Assembly (NCBI GenBank): GCA_947586055.1
Contig: CANPXL010000006.1
Coordinates: forward strand, 1 to 64,000
Origin: an uncultured Acetatifactor sp.
GTDB taxonomy: Bacteria; Bacillota; Clostridia; Lachnospirales; Lachnospiraceae
DNA length: 64,000 nucleotides
Direction: 5' to 3'
Part shown: positions 35,183 to 44,911 of the stretch, piece by piece
Layout: each line of letters begins with the position of its first letter
How positions within the stretch are numbered: the stretch's first letter is position 1
The notes under the pieces: generated by a model
What the model was told of the DNA's origin: nothing
The model's database searches: none
The model's input: the letters and a program-made list of their open reading frames with translations, nothing else
Translations under genes and position numbers: made by a program

Positions 35183-35444
35183 TGCTGTGGCATGATAGCT
35201 GTGAAACGTGAGGTTGCTGGTTGTCAGCAATGGCAGTCAGGTTTTCCGTGGAGCGAATGTCAAGTTAGAAAACTGACGACAAGTCACTGTACCAAATGAA
35301 TGTCTGCTCAGGGCAGAAACGACGTGTGAAAAGTCTGAACCGGTGAAGAGTTGCGTAACGATTCAGGACACACACGGGAGAGTGTACAGTCACCGCTTGT
35401 CGTACTTGAGGAATTGAAAGTGCGAAAAGGAGGCGACTTTTTTT
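35183..35444 (+). ncRNA. Structured leader RNA of the S10 ribosomal operon
   Basis: About 260 nt without a gene. A long-range helix joins ACAAG (35279-35283) and ACTGTAC (35286-35292) to GTACAGT (35384-35390) and CTTGT (35396-35400). It encloses a TCTGC/GCAGA hairpin (35303-35317) and a CGTGTG (35323-35328)/CACACG (35371-35376) stem with a GTT-GCGT-AAC tip. A further hairpin is at 35259-35277. Such leaders often bind a ribosomal protein (L4 in E. coli) for feedback. I cannot name the family. Confidence 0.65.
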
Positions 35445-35762
35445 ATGGCAAATCAAGTTATGAGAATCACACTGAAGGCGTATGAGCATCAGCTTGTGGA
35501 TGCATCCGCAAAGAAGATCATCGAGACGGTCAGAAAGACAGGTTCCGAGGTGAGCGGTCCCGTTCCTCTTCCCACCAAAAAAGAGGTGGTAACCATCCTG
35601 AGAGCGGTACACAAATACAAGGACTCCAGAGAGCAGTTCGAGCAGAGGACCCACAAGAGACTTATCGATATCATCACGCCCACCCAGAAGACGGTGGATG
35701 CCCTTCAGAGACTGGAGATGCCTGCAGGTGTCTATATCGATATCAAGATGAAGACAAAATAA
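35445..35762 (+). CDS. rpsJ: 30S ribosomal protein S10
   Basis: Head-domain 30S protein, also NusE in antitermination complexes. [29 protein letters not shown] and THKRLIDI are diagnostic. 105 residues. RBS AAAGGAGG lies 14 bases before the ATG, with a T run between. First gene of the superoperon. Confidence 0.98.
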   Translation: MANQVMRITLKAYEHQLVDASAKKIIETVRKTGSEVSGPVPLPTKKEVVTILRAVHKYKDSREQFEQRTHKRLIDIITPTQKTVDALQRLEMPAGVYIDIKMKTK

Positions 35763-35904
35763 TCCGTTAATCCATACCTCTACTAGACGTAAGAACACGT
35801 TTCCGCCGAAGCGGAGACAGGGAGCGACGCTCCTGCGGTTATAATCGCAACGATAACCGCGTGGTCCGCTATGTAGACAGCCGGAAGGCAGAAAGAGAGG
35901 AAAA
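35763..35904 (+). ncRNA. Three tandem hairpins between rpsJ and rplC
   Basis: GTTTCCGC/GCGGAGAC with a CGAA loop (35799-35818), GGAGC/GCTCC (35821-35833) and GCGGTTAT/ATAACCGC (35835-35860). The 142-nt gap is long for this operon, where genes are usually under 30 bp apart. It may be a processing site or an L3-side control element. Confidence 0.5.
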
Positions 35905-36588
35905 ATGAAGAAAGCAATTTTGGCAACCAAGGTCGGAATGACTCAGATCTTCAACGAGGACGGCACGTTGATTCCCGTTACCGTTCTTCAGGCGGGCCCC
36001 TGCGTGGTGACACAGGTCAAGACGCCTGAGAACGACGGATACAGCGCAGTACAGGTCGGCTTCGTTGAAAAAAAGGACAGGATCATCAACAAGGACGCAG
36101 GCGGCAAAAAGGAAGTGATCCACAGACACGGCGCGAACAAGGCCGAGCAGGGACATTTCAGAAAAGCCGGCGTCAGCTCCAGAAGATATATCAGAGAGTT
36201 CCGGTTTGAGAACGCCGGGGATTACAGTCTGGGCGCGGAGATCAAGGCGGACATCTTTGCCGAGGGAGACAAGGTGGATGTGTCCGGTATTTCCAAAGGT
36301 AAGGGATTTCAGGGCGCGATCAAGAGACTTGGCCAGCACAGAGGCCCCATGAAGCATGGCTCCAAGTTCCACCGCCATCAGGGTTCCAACGGCGCATGTT
36401 CTTCCCCCAGCCGTGTGTTTAAGGGAAAGGGAATGCCCGGCCACATGGGTTGTGTCAAGGTAACCGTTCAGAATCTCCAGATCGTGAGAGTTGACGCGGA
36501 AAAGAACCTGCTTCTGGTAAAGGGAGCGGTTCCCGGACCCAGGAAGGCATTAGTGACCATCAAGGAAACCGTTAAGGTTGAAGCATAA
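35905..36588 (+). CDS. rplC: 50S ribosomal protein L3
   Basis: Core 23S-binding protein, 227 residues. [25 protein letters not shown]-like [28 protein letters not shown] are present. RBS AGAGAGGA before ATG 35905. Confidence 0.98.
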   Translation: MKKAILATKVGMTQIFNEDGTLIPVTVLQAGPCVVTQVKTPENDGYSAVQVGFVEKKDRIINKDAGGKKEVIHRHGANKAEQGHFRKAGVSSRRYIREFRFENAGDYSLGAEIKADIFAEGDKVDVSGISKGKGFQGAIKRLGQHRGPMKHGSKFHRHQGSNGACSSPSRVFKGKGMPGHMGCVKVTVQNLQIVRVDAEKNLLLVKGAVPGPRKALVTIKETVKVEA

Positions 36589-36614
36589 GCGCACGTGGAA
36601 GGAGGATCAACCAG

Positions 36615-37235
36615 ATGGCAAACGTAGCTGTTTATAATATGGAAGGCAAGGAAGTCGGCACGATCGAGCTGAACGATGCCGTGTTCGGCGTTGAGGTAAA
36701 CGAGCACCTGGTGCATATGGCCGTTGTACAGCATCTTGCAAATAAGCGTCAGGGAACCCAGAAGGCAAAGACCCGCTCCGAGGTATCCGGCGGCGGAAAG
36801 AAACCCTGGAGACAGAAAGAAACAGGCCACGCGAGACAGGGCTCCATAAGAGCGCCTCAGTGGACCGGCGGCGGAATGGTATTCGCGCCCGTTCCCAGAG
36901 ACTATTCCTTCAAGATGAACAAAAAGGAAAAGAGGGCGGCGCTGAAGTCCGCGCTCACGGATAAGGTTCAAAACAGCAATCTGATCGTGGTGGATGAGCT
37001 GAAGTTTGACGAGATCAAGACCCGGAATTTTGTGCGGGTGATGGAAAACCTGAATGTGAACAAGGGTCTTGTCGTGATGGAAGACAACAACCAGAACGTT
37101 ATGATGTCTGCAAGAAACGTGGAGGGTGTTGACACCGCCCTGGTGAACACCATCAACGTATACGATGTCGTGAAGGCAAAGAGAGTAGTGCTGACAAAGG
37201 CCGCAGTGGCCAGGATCGAGGAGGTGTACGCATAA
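36615..37235 (+). CDS. rplD: 50S ribosomal protein L4
   Basis: Exit-tunnel protein of 206 residues, with the loop KTRSEVSGGGKKPWRQKETGHARQG that reaches into the tunnel (macrolide-resistance hot spot). In E. coli L4 represses its own S10 operon through the leader. Stop and the rplW start share one base. Confidence 0.98.
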   Translation: MANVAVYNMEGKEVGTIELNDAVFGVEVNEHLVHMAVVQHLANKRQGTQKAKTRSEVSGGGKKPWRQKETGHARQGSIRAPQWTGGGMVFAPVPRDYSFKMNKKEKRAALKSALTDKVQNSNLIVVDELKFDEIKTRNFVRVMENLNVNKGLVVMEDNNQNVMMSARNVEGVDTALVNTINVYDVVKAKRVVLTKAAVARIEEVYA

Positions 37236-37546
37236 TGGCTGATCTTAAATATTATGATGTAATTCTCAGACCGGTTATCACCGAGAAGAGCATGTCCGGC
37301 ATGGGTGAGAAGAGATATACGTTTCTGGTGCATCCGGAAGCCAATAAGATCCAGATCCGGGAAGCTGTGGAGAAGATGTTTGAAGGCACCAAGGTCAAGA
37401 GGGTGAACACCATAAACTGCAGAGGCAAAAACAAGAGACGCAATACCCGTCAGGGCATGGTGTCGGGCAGAACGGCAAAGACCAAGAAGGCCATCGTTCA
37501 GCTCACCGAGGACAGCAAGGACATCGAGATCTTCGCGGGTCTCTGA
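37235..37546 (+). CDS. rplW: 50S ribosomal protein L23
   Basis: Exit-site protein that docks trigger factor and [30 protein letters not shown] and VNTINCRGK are typical. 103 residues; overlaps the L4 stop by one base. Confidence 0.98.
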   Translation: MADLKYYDVILRPVITEKSMSGMGEKRYTFLVHPEANKIQIREAVEKMFEGTKVKRVNTINCRGKNKRRNTRQGMVSGRTAKTKKAIVQLTEDSKDIEIFAGL

Positions 37547-37613
37547 TGCGCCGGATTTAGGTATGCGGCGCGGAGCGCGCTGCGCAAAAAGTCAAAGAAA
37601 AGGAGATAAGACA

Positions 37614-38456
37614 ATGGGAATCAAGACATATAATCCCTATACACCTTCCAGAAGAAACATGACCGGCTCCGATTTCTCCGAGATCACGAAGTCCACTCCC
37701 GAGAAGAGCCTTTGCACTTCTCTGAAGAAGGATGCCGGACGAAACAATCAGGGTAAGATCACCGTCAGACACCGCGGCGGCGGAAACAGAAGAAAATACA
37801 GGATCATCGATTTCAAGAGATACAAGGACGGCATTCCCGCAACCGTGATCGGAATCGAGTACGATCCCAACAGAACGGCAAACATCGCGCTGATCTGCTA
37901 TGAGGACGGCCAGAAGGCGTACATCATCGCACCCGAGGGACTGACCGACGGCATGAAGGTGATGAACGGACCCACGGCGGAGATCAGAGTAGGCAACTGT
38001 CTGCCTTTATCGGAAATCCCCGTTGGTACTCAGGTACACAACGTAGAATTATACCCCGGCAAGGGCGGCCAGCTGGTTCGTTCCGCCGGAAACAGCGCAC
38101 AGCTGATGGCGAAGGAAGGCAAGTACGCGACGCTGCGTCTTCCCTCCGGAGAAATGAGAATGGTTCCCCTCGTATGCCGCGCAACCGTCGGCATTGTCGG
38201 CAATGTGGAGCACAGCCTTATCAAGATCGGTAAGGCCGGCCGTAAGCGCCACATGGGAATCCGTCCCACGGTCCGCGGTTCCGTGATGAACCCTAACGAT
38301 CACCCGCACGGCGGCGGTGAAGGCAAGACCGGTATCGGCCGGCCCGGTCCCAGCACTCCCTGGGGCAAGCCTGCACTGGGACTGAAGACCCGTAAGGCGA
38401 AGAAGGCTTCCAACAAGCTGATTGTAAGAAGACGCGACGGCAGAGCGATCAAGTAA
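37614..38456 (+). CDS. rplB: 50S ribosomal protein L2
   Basis: Peptidyl-transferase-associated protein of 280 residues. [28 protein letters not shown]-type core, GGGRNRRK-like GGGNRRKYR and the C-terminal [22 protein letters not shown] with the conserved His. ATG 37614 after AAAGGAGA is chosen over the upstream in-frame start. Confidence 0.98.
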   Translation: MGIKTYNPYTPSRRNMTGSDFSEITKSTPEKSLCTSLKKDAGRNNQGKITVRHRGGGNRRKYRIIDFKRYKDGIPATVIGIEYDPNRTANIALICYEDGQKAYIIAPEGLTDGMKVMNGPTAEIRVGNCLPLSEIPVGTQVHNVELYPGKGGQLVRSAGNSAQLMAKEGKYATLRLPSGEMRMVPLVCRATVGIVGNVEHSLIKIGKAGRKRHMGIRPTVRGSVMNPNDHPHGGGEGKTGIGRPGPSTPWGKPALGLKTRKAKKASNKLIVRRRDGRAIK

Positions 38457-38472
38457 TTGAGGAGGAAAGAAA

Positions 38473-38754
38473 ATGGCAAGATCACTGAAAAAAGGACCTT
38501 TCGCAGACGAAAGCCTGTTAAAGAAAGTAGACGCATTAAATGCATCAGGACAAAAGCAGGTCATCAAGACCTGGTCCCGCCGTTCTACAATTTTCCCTTC
38601 CTTTGTGGGGCATACGATTGCAGTTCATGACGGCAGAAAGCATGTTCCTGTCTATATAACCGAGGATATGGTAGGCCACAAGCTGGGTGAGTTTGTCGCC
38701 ACCAGGACTTATAGAGGACACGGCAAGGACGAGAAGAAGTCCAAGGTGAGGTAA
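38473..38754 (+). CDS. rpsS: 30S ribosomal protein S19
   Basis: 30S head protein, 93 residues: [67 protein letters not shown] before ATG 38473. Confidence 0.98.
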   Translation: MARSLKKGPFADESLLKKVDALNASGQKQVIKTWSRRSTIFPSFVGHTIAVHDGRKHVPVYITEDMVGHKLGEFVATRTYRGHGKDEKKSKVR

Positions 38755-38827
38755 CGCGATTTGAAGGCGAATCGCCGGGAGGGCCCAAAAGCCCTGCCGG
38801 AGTTTGAAAGAAGGAGGACATTTTTCT

Positions 38828-39217
38828 ATGGCTAAAGGACATAGATCTAAAATTAAGAGAGAGAGAAATAAGCTCCAGCGAGAGACAAGACCTTCGGCAA
38901 AGCTTTCTTACGCCCGGGTGTCCGTACAGAAGGCCTGCTTCGTTCTGGATGCGATCAGAGGTAAGGATGTACAGACCGCTCTTGGGATTCTGGAGTACAA
39001 TCCCAGATATGCTTCCGGTCTTATCAAAAAGCTTCTCGAGTCCGCGATTGCAAATGCGGAGGTCAAGGGCATGAACAGAGAGAACCTGTATATTGCGGAG
39101 TGCTATGCAAACAAGGGGCCTACCATGAAGCGGTTCCAGCCCAGAGCACGCGGCAGCGCGTACAGGATCGAAAAGAGAATGAGCCATATCACCGTTGTGC
39201 TTGATGAGAAGAAGTAA
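38828..39217 (+). CDS. rplV: 50S ribosomal protein L22
   Basis: Tunnel-wall protein, 129 residues. ARVSVQKACFVLDAIRGK, PRYASGLIKKLLESAIANAE and RAYRIEKRMSHITVVL-like RARGSAYRIEKRMSHITVV. ATG 38828 after AGGAGG. The 73-nt gap before it has GGCGAATCGCC and GGGC hairpins (about 38764-38800). Confidence 0.98.
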   Translation: MAKGHRSKIKRERNKLQRETRPSAKLSYARVSVQKACFVLDAIRGKDVQTALGILEYNPRYASGLIKKLLESAIANAEVKGMNRENLYIAECYANKGPTMKRFQPRARGSAYRIEKRMSHITVVLDEKK

Positions 39218-39238
39218 GGAAAGGAGCAAAACAATACA

Positions 39239-39898
39239 ATGGGACAGAAAGTTAATCCTCATGGCTTAAGAGTCGGAATTATTAAAGACTGGGATTCCAG
39301 GTGGTATGCCGAAAACGAGTTTTCGGATTATCTTATTGAGGACTACAGGATCAGAAAATTTCTGAAGGATAAATTGTTCAATGCCGGCGTTTCCAAGATC
39401 GAGATCGAGAGAGCGTCCGACAGGGTGAGAGTGATCGTCCATACCGCAAAACCCGGCCTGATCATCGGAAAAGGCGGCGCGGATATCGAGGTGACAAAGA
39501 ACGAGCTCTCCAGGATGACGGATAAGAAGGTATCCATTGACATCAAGGAGATCAAAAGGCCTGACAGAGACGCTCAGCTTGTCGCAGAGAACATTGCGCA
39601 GCAGCTTGAAAACCGCATTTCCTTCCGGCGCGCCATGAAATCCTGCATGGGCAGGACCATGAAGGCGGGCGCCCTGGGAATCAAGGCCGCATGTGCCGGC
39701 CGTCTCGGTGGAGCCGATATCGCCCGCACCGAGTTTTACAGCGAGGGCACCATCCCGCTGCAGACTCTGAGAGCAGACATCGACTACGGTTTCGCAGAAG
39801 CTGACACTACCTATGGTAAGATCGGAGTCAAGGTTTGGATCTACAAAGGTGAGATCCTTCCTGTAAAGGGAAATCAGACGGAAGGGAGCGAGAAATAA
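39239..39898 (+). CDS. rpsC: 30S ribosomal protein S3
   Basis: mRNA-entry protein, 219 residues, with a KH domain ([12 protein letters not shown]) and the usual start [34 protein letters not shown] upstream. Three-base gap to rplP. Confidence 0.98.
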   Translation: MGQKVNPHGLRVGIIKDWDSRWYAENEFSDYLIEDYRIRKFLKDKLFNAGVSKIEIERASDRVRVIVHTAKPGLIIGKGGADIEVTKNELSRMTDKKVSIDIKEIKRPDRDAQLVAENIAQQLENRISFRRAMKSCMGRTMKAGALGIKAACAGRLGGADIARTEFYSEGTIPLQTLRADIDYGFAEADTTYGKIGVKVWIYKGEILPVKGNQTEGSEK

Positions 39899-39900
39899 TT

Positions 39901-40332
39901 ATGTTAATGCCGAAAAGAGTAAAACGTCGTAAACAGTTCCGCGGCACCATGACAGGCAAGGCGTTGAGAGGAAACAAGCTTTCCTACGGTGAATTCGGTC
40001 TGGTAGCCCTGGAGCCCTGCTGGATAAAATCGAATCAGATCGAGGCGGCCCGTATCGCCCTCACCCGTTACACAAAGAGAAGCGGTCAGGTATGGATCAA
40101 GATTTTCCCTGACAAGCCGGTTACGGCAAAACCCGCAGAGACCCGTATGGGTTCCGGTAAAGGCACACTGGAGTACTGGGTTGCGGTTGTAAAGCCCGGA
40201 CGCGTTATGTTTGAGATTGCCGGCGTTCCCGAGGACCAGGCAAAAGAGGCGTTGCGCCTTGCAATGCATAAGCTTCCCTGCAAGTGCAAAGTCGTCTCGA
40301 AGGCAGATTTGGAAGGCGGTGTAGAAGAATGA
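39901..40332 (+). CDS. rplP: 50S ribosomal protein L16
   Basis: Central protuberance protein, 143 residues. [14 protein letters not shown] start, [34 protein letters not shown]. The stop overlaps the rpmC start (ATGA). Confidence 0.98.
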   Translation: MLMPKRVKRRKQFRGTMTGKALRGNKLSYGEFGLVALEPCWIKSNQIEAARIALTRYTKRSGQVWIKIFPDKPVTAKPAETRMGSGKGTLEYWVAVVKPGRVMFEIAGVPEDQAKEALRLAMHKLPCKCKVVSKADLEGGVEE

Positions 40333-40532
40333 AATCGAATCATTTTGTAGAAGAATTAAAGAGCAAGTCCGTTGAGGAACTGAATCAGGAACTTGTTTCC
40401 GCAAAAAAAGAACTTTTCAATCTGAGATTCCAGAACGCAACCAACCAGCTGACGAATACGGCAAGAATCAAGGATGTCAGAAGAAACATCGCGCGTATTC
40501 AGACAGTGATCACTGAGAAGGCCAGGGCTTAA
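40329..40532 (+). CDS. rpmC: 50S ribosomal protein L29
   Basis: Small helical protein of 67 residues near the tunnel exit: [42 protein letters not shown] 40329 overlaps the L16 stop; the longer in-frame start is inside rplP. Confidence 0.97.
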   Translation: MKSNHFVEELKSKSVEELNQELVSAKKELFNLRFQNATNQLTNTARIKDVRRNIARIQTVITEKARA

Positions 40533-40559
40533 GTCCGGGGCGCAGAAAGGAGAGCAATC

Positions 40560-40814
40560 GTGGAAAGAAATCTGAGAAAAGTTCGTACCGGCAAGGTGAC
40601 GAGTAATAAGATGGATAAGACGATCGTTGTTGCTATCGAGGAGCATGTTAAGCATCCCCTGTATGGCAAGGTTGTGAAGAGAACCTACAAGCTGAAGGCT
40701 CATGACGAGAACAACGAGTGCAATATTGGCGATACCGTCAGAGTGATGGAGACCAGACCCCTGTCGAAGGAGAAGAGATGGAGACTGGTCGAGATCGTAG
40801 AAAAGGTTAAGTAA
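40560..40814 (+). CDS. rpsQ: 30S ribosomal protein S17
   Basis: Primary 16S-binding OB-fold protein, 84 residues: [60 protein letters not shown]. Starts with GTG after AAAGGAGAG. Confidence 0.98.
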   Translation: MERNLRKVRTGKVTSNKMDKTIVVAIEEHVKHPLYGKVVKRTYKLKAHDENNECNIGDTVRVMETRPLSKEKRWRLVEIVEKVK

Positions 40815-40853
40815 AGTCCATATTTGGCCGTTTTACGGCAAAGGAGGAAAATC

Positions 40854-41222
40854 ATGGTTCAGCAGGAGACAAGACTTAAGGTTGCTGATAACACCGGCGC
40901 AAAGGAACTTCTCTGCATCCGGGTTATGGGCGGCTCCACCAGAAGATATGCACAGATCGGCGATATTATTGTCGCTTCCGTTAAAGACGCAACGCCTGGC
41001 GGCGTTGTCAAGAAGGGTGACGTTGTCAAGGCAGTCGTGGTCCGTTCCGTAAAGGGCGCGCGCCGCAAGGATGGTTCCTATATCCGGTTCGACGAGAATG
41101 CGGCAGTGATCATCAAGGATGACAAAACCCCCAGAGGAACCCGTATTTTCGGGCCGGTAGCAAGAGAGCTTCGCGACAGGCAGTTCATGAAGATCGCCTC
41201 TCTGGCTCCCGAAGTATTATAA
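40854..41222 (+). CDS. rplN: 50S ribosomal protein L14
   Basis: Subunit-interface protein, 122 residues: [63 protein letters not shown] 40854 follows AAAGGAGGA. Confidence 0.98.
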   Translation: MVQQETRLKVADNTGAKELLCIRVMGGSTRRYAQIGDIIVASVKDATPGGVVKKGDVVKAVVVRSVKGARRKDGSYIRFDENAAVIIKDDKTPRGTRIFGPVARELRDRQFMKIASLAPEVL

Positions 41223-41233
41223 GGAGGTGCCGT

Positions 41234-41545
41234 ATGTCAACAGTAAAGATTAAAAAGGGCGATACCGTGAAAGTGATCGCCGGCAGGGATAACAACGCGG
41301 AGGGAAAGGTCCTCTCCGTAGATGCAAAGAAGGGAAAAGTGCTGGTTGAGGGCGTGAATATGGTCACAAAGCACGCAAAGCCCTCTCAGGCGAATCCCAA
41401 CGGCGGGATTATCCAGAAGGAAGCTCCTATTGACATTTCCAATGTGATGCTTGTCTACAAAGGCAAGGCAACGAGAGTCGGTTTTAAGATGGAAGGCGAC
41501 AAGAAAGTGCGCTACGCCAAGGCGACCGGCGAAGTCATTGACTGA
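41234..41545 (+). CDS. rplX: 50S ribosomal protein L24
   Basis: KOW-domain assembly initiator, 103 residues: [66 protein letters not shown]. Confidence 0.98.
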   Translation: MSTVKIKKGDTVKVIAGRDNNAEGKVLSVDAKKGKVLVEGVNMVTKHAKPSQANPNGGIIQKEAPIDISNVMLVYKGKATRVGFKMEGDKKVRYAKATGEVID

Positions 41546-41568
41546 TCAATAGGGAGGAGGAACGAAAA

Positions 41569-42111
41569 GTGGCAAGATTAAAAGACTTATACTACGATGA
41601 GATCGTAGAGGCTATGACCAAAAAGTTTGGATATAAGAACGTGATGGAAGTTCCGAAGCTTGATAAGATCGTGGTCAATATGGGCATCGGCGAGGCAAAG
41701 GACAACGCAAAGGTCCTTGAGAATGCCGTAGCCGATATGGAAGCCATCACCGGCCAGAAAGCGGTGCTTACCAAGGCGAAGCACTCCATAGCAAACTTTA
41801 AGATCCGTGAAGGAATGAACATCGGCTGTAAGACGACGCTGCGCGGCGATAAGATGTATGAGTTCCTGGACCGTCTGGTGAATCTGGCGCTGCCCCGCGT
41901 GCGCGACTTCAGGGGCGTCAACCCCAACGCGTTCGACGGCAGAGGAAACTATGCGCTGGGCATCAGGGAACAGTTCATTTTCCCTGAGATTTCTTACGAC
42001 AAGATTGACAAGACCAGAGGTATGGACATCATCTTTGTGACCACGGCAAAGACCGACGAAGAAGCGCGCGAACTGCTGACCCTGTTCAATATGCCGTTCG
42101 CAAAACAGTAA
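41569..42111 (+). CDS. rplE: 50S ribosomal protein L5
   Basis: 5S rRNA-binding protein, 180 residues: [53 protein letters not shown]-type loop. It starts with GTG after GGAGGAAC. Confidence 0.98.
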   Translation: MARLKDLYYDEIVEAMTKKFGYKNVMEVPKLDKIVVNMGIGEAKDNAKVLENAVADMEAITGQKAVLTKAKHSIANFKIREGMNIGCKTTLRGDKMYEFLDRLVNLALPRVRDFRGVNPNAFDGRGNYALGIREQFIFPEISYDKIDKTRGMDIIFVTTAKTDEEARELLTLFNMPFAKQ

Positions 42112-42125
42112 GGAGGTAAATTCTT

Positions 42126-42311
42126 ATGGCTAAGACATCAATGAAAGTAAAGCAGCAGCGCAAGCCCAAATTTTCCACGCAGGCATATACCCGCTGCAAG
42201 ATCTGCGGCCGTCCCCACGCCTATTTAAGAAAGTACGGAGTCTGCAGAGTCTGCTTCCGTGAGCTGGCATACAAGGGCGAAATTCCCGGCATCAGGAAAG
42301 CAAGCTGGTAG
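42126..42311 (+). CDS. rpsN: 30S ribosomal protein S14, zinc type
   Basis: 61-residue S14 with both CxxC pairs (CKICG and CRVC), the zinc-binding C+ form usual in Clostridia. It ends [19 protein letters not shown] upstream. Confidence 0.98.
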   Translation: MAKTSMKVKQQRKPKFSTQAYTRCKICGRPHAYLRKYGVCRVCFRELAYKGEIPGIRKASW

Positions 42312-42328
42312 GAAGGAGGAAAAAGACA

Positions 42329-42730
42329 ATGACAATGAGCGATCCTATTGCAGATATGCTTACAAGAATCCGTAACGCGAACACTGCAAAACATGATACG
42401 GTTGACGTGCCTGCTTCCAGAATGAAACTTGCGATCGCACAGATTCTTCTGGACGAGGGATATATTGCGAAGTACGACGTGATCGAGGACGGCAGATTCA
42501 AGACCATCCATATCACGCTCAAATATGGCCAGGATAAATCCGAAAAGATCATCTCGGGTCTGAAGAGAATCTCCAAGCCCGGACGGCGTATGTATGTAAA
42601 TAAGGAAGAGCTGCCCAGAGTTCTCGGCGGCCTGGGCATCGCCATCATCTCTACCAATCAGGGCGTGATCACCGACAAAAAGGCGAGAGAGCTTCAGGTA
42701 GGCGGCGAAGTGCTGGCATTTGTATGGTGA
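42329..42730 (+). CDS. rpsH: 30S ribosomal protein S8
   Basis: 16S-binding protein and, in E. coli, repressor of the spc operon. [27 protein letters not shown] and GGEVLAFVW are typical. 133 residues. ATG 42329 or 42335 may start it; AAGGAGGAAAA lies upstream. Confidence 0.98.
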   Translation: MTMSDPIADMLTRIRNANTAKHDTVDVPASRMKLAIAQILLDEGYIAKYDVIEDGRFKTIHITLKYGQDKSEKIISGLKRISKPGRRMYVNKEELPRVLGGLGIAIISTNQGVITDKKARELQVGGEVLAFVW

Positions 42731-42776
42731 GTAAAAATCTGGCAACAGTTAATTTTAATTGATAGGAGGTACGGGC

Positions 42777-43319
42777 ATGTCACGGATAGGTAGAATGCCA
42801 ATCGCGATCCCCGCGGGTGTGACCGTGGAGGTTGCAGAAAATAACAAAGTGACTGTAAAAGGTCCCAAGGGCACGCTGGAGAGAGTGCTCCCCGCTGAAA
42901 TGGAAATCAAGGTAGAAGGCGCGCAGGTTCATGTGAGCAGACCCAACGATCTGAAGAAGATGAAGTCTCTGCACGGCCTGACCAGAACGCTGGTGAACAA
43001 CATGGTGACAGGCGTTACCCAGGGCTTTGAGAAAAGGCTGGAGGTAAACGGCGTCGGTTACAGAGCGGCCAAGTCGGGAAAGAAGCTGACTTTGAACCTG
43101 GGATATTCTCATCCCGTTGAGATGGAAGATCCCGAAGGGATTGAAACGGTTGTGGACGGACAGAACCTGATCATTGTCAAAGGCATTGACAAGGAAAAGG
43201 TGGGACAGTTTGCGGCTGAGATTCGGGACAAGAGAAGACCTGAGCCTTATAAGGGTAAGGGCATCAAGTATGTCGACGAGACCATCAGACGGAAAGTCGG
43301 CAAGACCGGTAAGAAATAA
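42777..43319 (+). CDS. rplF: 50S ribosomal protein L6
   Basis: 180 residues near the sarcin-ricin loop: [37 protein letters not shown] and [19 protein letters not shown] 42777 after AGGAGGTACG; an in-frame start 18 bp upstream is not needed. Confidence 0.98.
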   Translation: MSRIGRMPIAIPAGVTVEVAENNKVTVKGPKGTLERVLPAEMEIKVEGAQVHVSRPNDLKKMKSLHGLTRTLVNNMVTGVTQGFEKRLEVNGVGYRAAKSGKKLTLNLGYSHPVEMEDPEGIETVVDGQNLIIVKGIDKEKVGQFAAEIRDKRRPEPYKGKGIKYVDETIRRKVGKTGKK

Positions 43320-43340
43320 ACAGATAAGGAGAGTATGAAG

Positions 43341-43709
43341 ATGGTTAACAAGGTATCAAGAAAAGAAGTTCGTGCAAAAAAGCATCTGAGAATTCGTAAC
43401 CGCTTCAGCGGCACCGCCGAAAGACCCCGTCTGGCTGTGTTCCGAAGCAATAATCATATGTATGCTCAAATTATCGATGATACTGTTGGGAATACATTGG
43501 TATCCGCTTCCACTCTTGAGAAGGAAATCAAGGCGGAGCTGGAAAAGACCAATAACGTTGAAGCCGCAGCGCATCTCGGAACCGTGATCGGCAAGAGGGC
43601 TGTGGAAAAGGGAATCAGCGAAGTGGTCTTTGACAGAGGCGGCTTTATATATCAGGGTAAGATCGCAGCGTTAGCTGATGCGGCCAGAGAAGCCGGCTTG
43701 AAATTCTAG
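43341..43709 (+). CDS. rplR: 50S ribosomal protein L18
   Basis: 5S rRNA-binding protein, 122 residues: [61 protein letters not shown] 43341 is at the right distance from AAGGAGAG; ATG 43335 is too close. Confidence 0.98.
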   Translation: MVNKVSRKEVRAKKHLRIRNRFSGTAERPRLAVFRSNNHMYAQIIDDTVGNTLVSASTLEKEIKAELEKTNNVEAAAHLGTVIGKRAVEKGISEVVFDRGGFIYQGKIAALADAAREAGLKF

Positions 43710-43729
43710 GAAAGGAAGAGGAACACACC

Positions 43730-44239
43730 ATGAAACACACGATCATAGATGCAAGCCAGTTCGAACTGAATGACAAGGTCGTTACCATCAAGCGTGTCAC
43801 GAAGACCGTAAAGGGCGGACGCAACATGCGTTTCACCGCTCTGGTGGTGGTTGGCGACGGAAACGGTCATGTGGGGGCCGGACTGGGCAAGGCGGTAGAA
43901 ATTCCCGAAGCGATCCGCAAGGGAAAGGAAGATGCGATGAAGCATCTCATTGAGATCCCTCTGGATGAAAACAATTCCATCACGCATGACTTCATCGGCA
44001 AGTACGGTTCCGCAAATGTGCTGCTGAAGAAAGCGCCCGAAGGTACCGGCGTGATCGCAGGCGGCCCTGTGCGTATCGTCTGCGAGCTTGCGGGCATTAA
44101 GAACATCCGTACCAAGTCTCTTGGCTCCAACAATAAGCAGAATGTCGTTCTGGCGGCGATCACGGGCTTGAACCAGCTGAAAGCTCCGGAAGAAGTTGCA
44201 AAGAGCCGCGGCAAGTCTGTGGAAGAAATTTTGGCTTAA
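43730..44239 (+). CDS. rpsE: 30S ribosomal protein S5
   Basis: Decoding-fidelity protein, 169 residues: [68 protein letters not shown]. Confidence 0.98.
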   Translation: MKHTIIDASQFELNDKVVTIKRVTKTVKGGRNMRFTALVVVGDGNGHVGAGLGKAVEIPEAIRKGKEDAMKHLIEIPLDENNSITHDFIGKYGSANVLLKKAPEGTGVIAGGPVRIVCELAGIKNIRTKSLGSNNKQNVVLAAITGLNQLKAPEEVAKSRGKSVEEILA

Positions 44240-44266
44240 GGCACTTTGGAAAGGAGAGCGAGAGCA

Positions 44267-44452
44267 ATGGCAGAAAAGAAGTTAAAGGTCACACTGGTAA
44301 AGTCCACCATCGGCGCCGTGCCGAAGAACAGGGCAATCGTTGCGTCCATGGGACTGCGTAAGATCGGCAGATCCGTTGTGCTTCCCGACAATGACGCCAC
44401 GAGGGGACAGATCCGCCAGGTGGGATATTTATTGAAGGTTGAAGAAGTATAA
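44267..44452 (+). CDS. rpmD: 50S ribosomal protein L30
   Basis: 61 residues: KLKVTLVKSTIGAVPKNRAIV, MGLRKIGRSVVLPDN. ATG 44267 after AAAGGAGAGCG; the earlier in-frame start lies in that ribosome site. Confidence 0.97.
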   Translation: MAEKKLKVTLVKSTIGAVPKNRAIVASMGLRKIGRSVVLPDNDATRGQIRQVGYLLKVEEV

Positions 44453-44470
44453 GGAACGGAGGTGTTAGAG

Positions 44471-44911
44471 ATGGAATTATCCAATTTGAGACCTGCAGAA
44501 GGCTCCAGACACAGCGACAATTTCAGAAGAGGCCGGGGTCATGGTTCCGGAAACGGAAAGACGGCAGGTAAGGGACATAAGGGTCAGAAGGCCCGTTCCG
44601 GAGCGCCCAGACCTGGTTTTGAGGGCGGCCAGATGCCTCTGTACAGACGGATTCCCAAGAGAGGCTTTACGAACAGAAACACAAAGGAGATCGTTGCCAT
44701 CAACATCAGCGTTCTCGAGCGGTTTGACGATGGCGCGGCCGTGGATGTAAATACATTGATCGAAGCCGGTATCGTAAAGAATCCCCGGGACGGGGTCAAG
44801 ATACTCGGAAACGGAGAACTGACCAAAAAGCTCAATGTAAAGGCAAACGCATTCAGTGAGGCGGCGAAGGAAAAGATTGAGTCTCTTGGCGGAACAGCAG
44901 AGGTGATGTAA
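44471..44911 (+). CDS. rplO: 50S ribosomal protein L15
   Basis: 146 residues: [38 protein letters not shown]-like region, [18 protein letters not shown] 44471 is 6 bases after GGAGGTG. The stop shares a base with the secY ATG. Confidence 0.98.
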   Translation: MELSNLRPAEGSRHSDNFRRGRGHGSGNGKTAGKGHKGQKARSGAPRPGFEGGQMPLYRRIPKRGFTNRNTKEIVAINISVLERFDDGAAVDVNTLIEAGIVKNPRDGVKILGNGELTKKLNVKANAFSEAAKEKIESLGGTAEVM

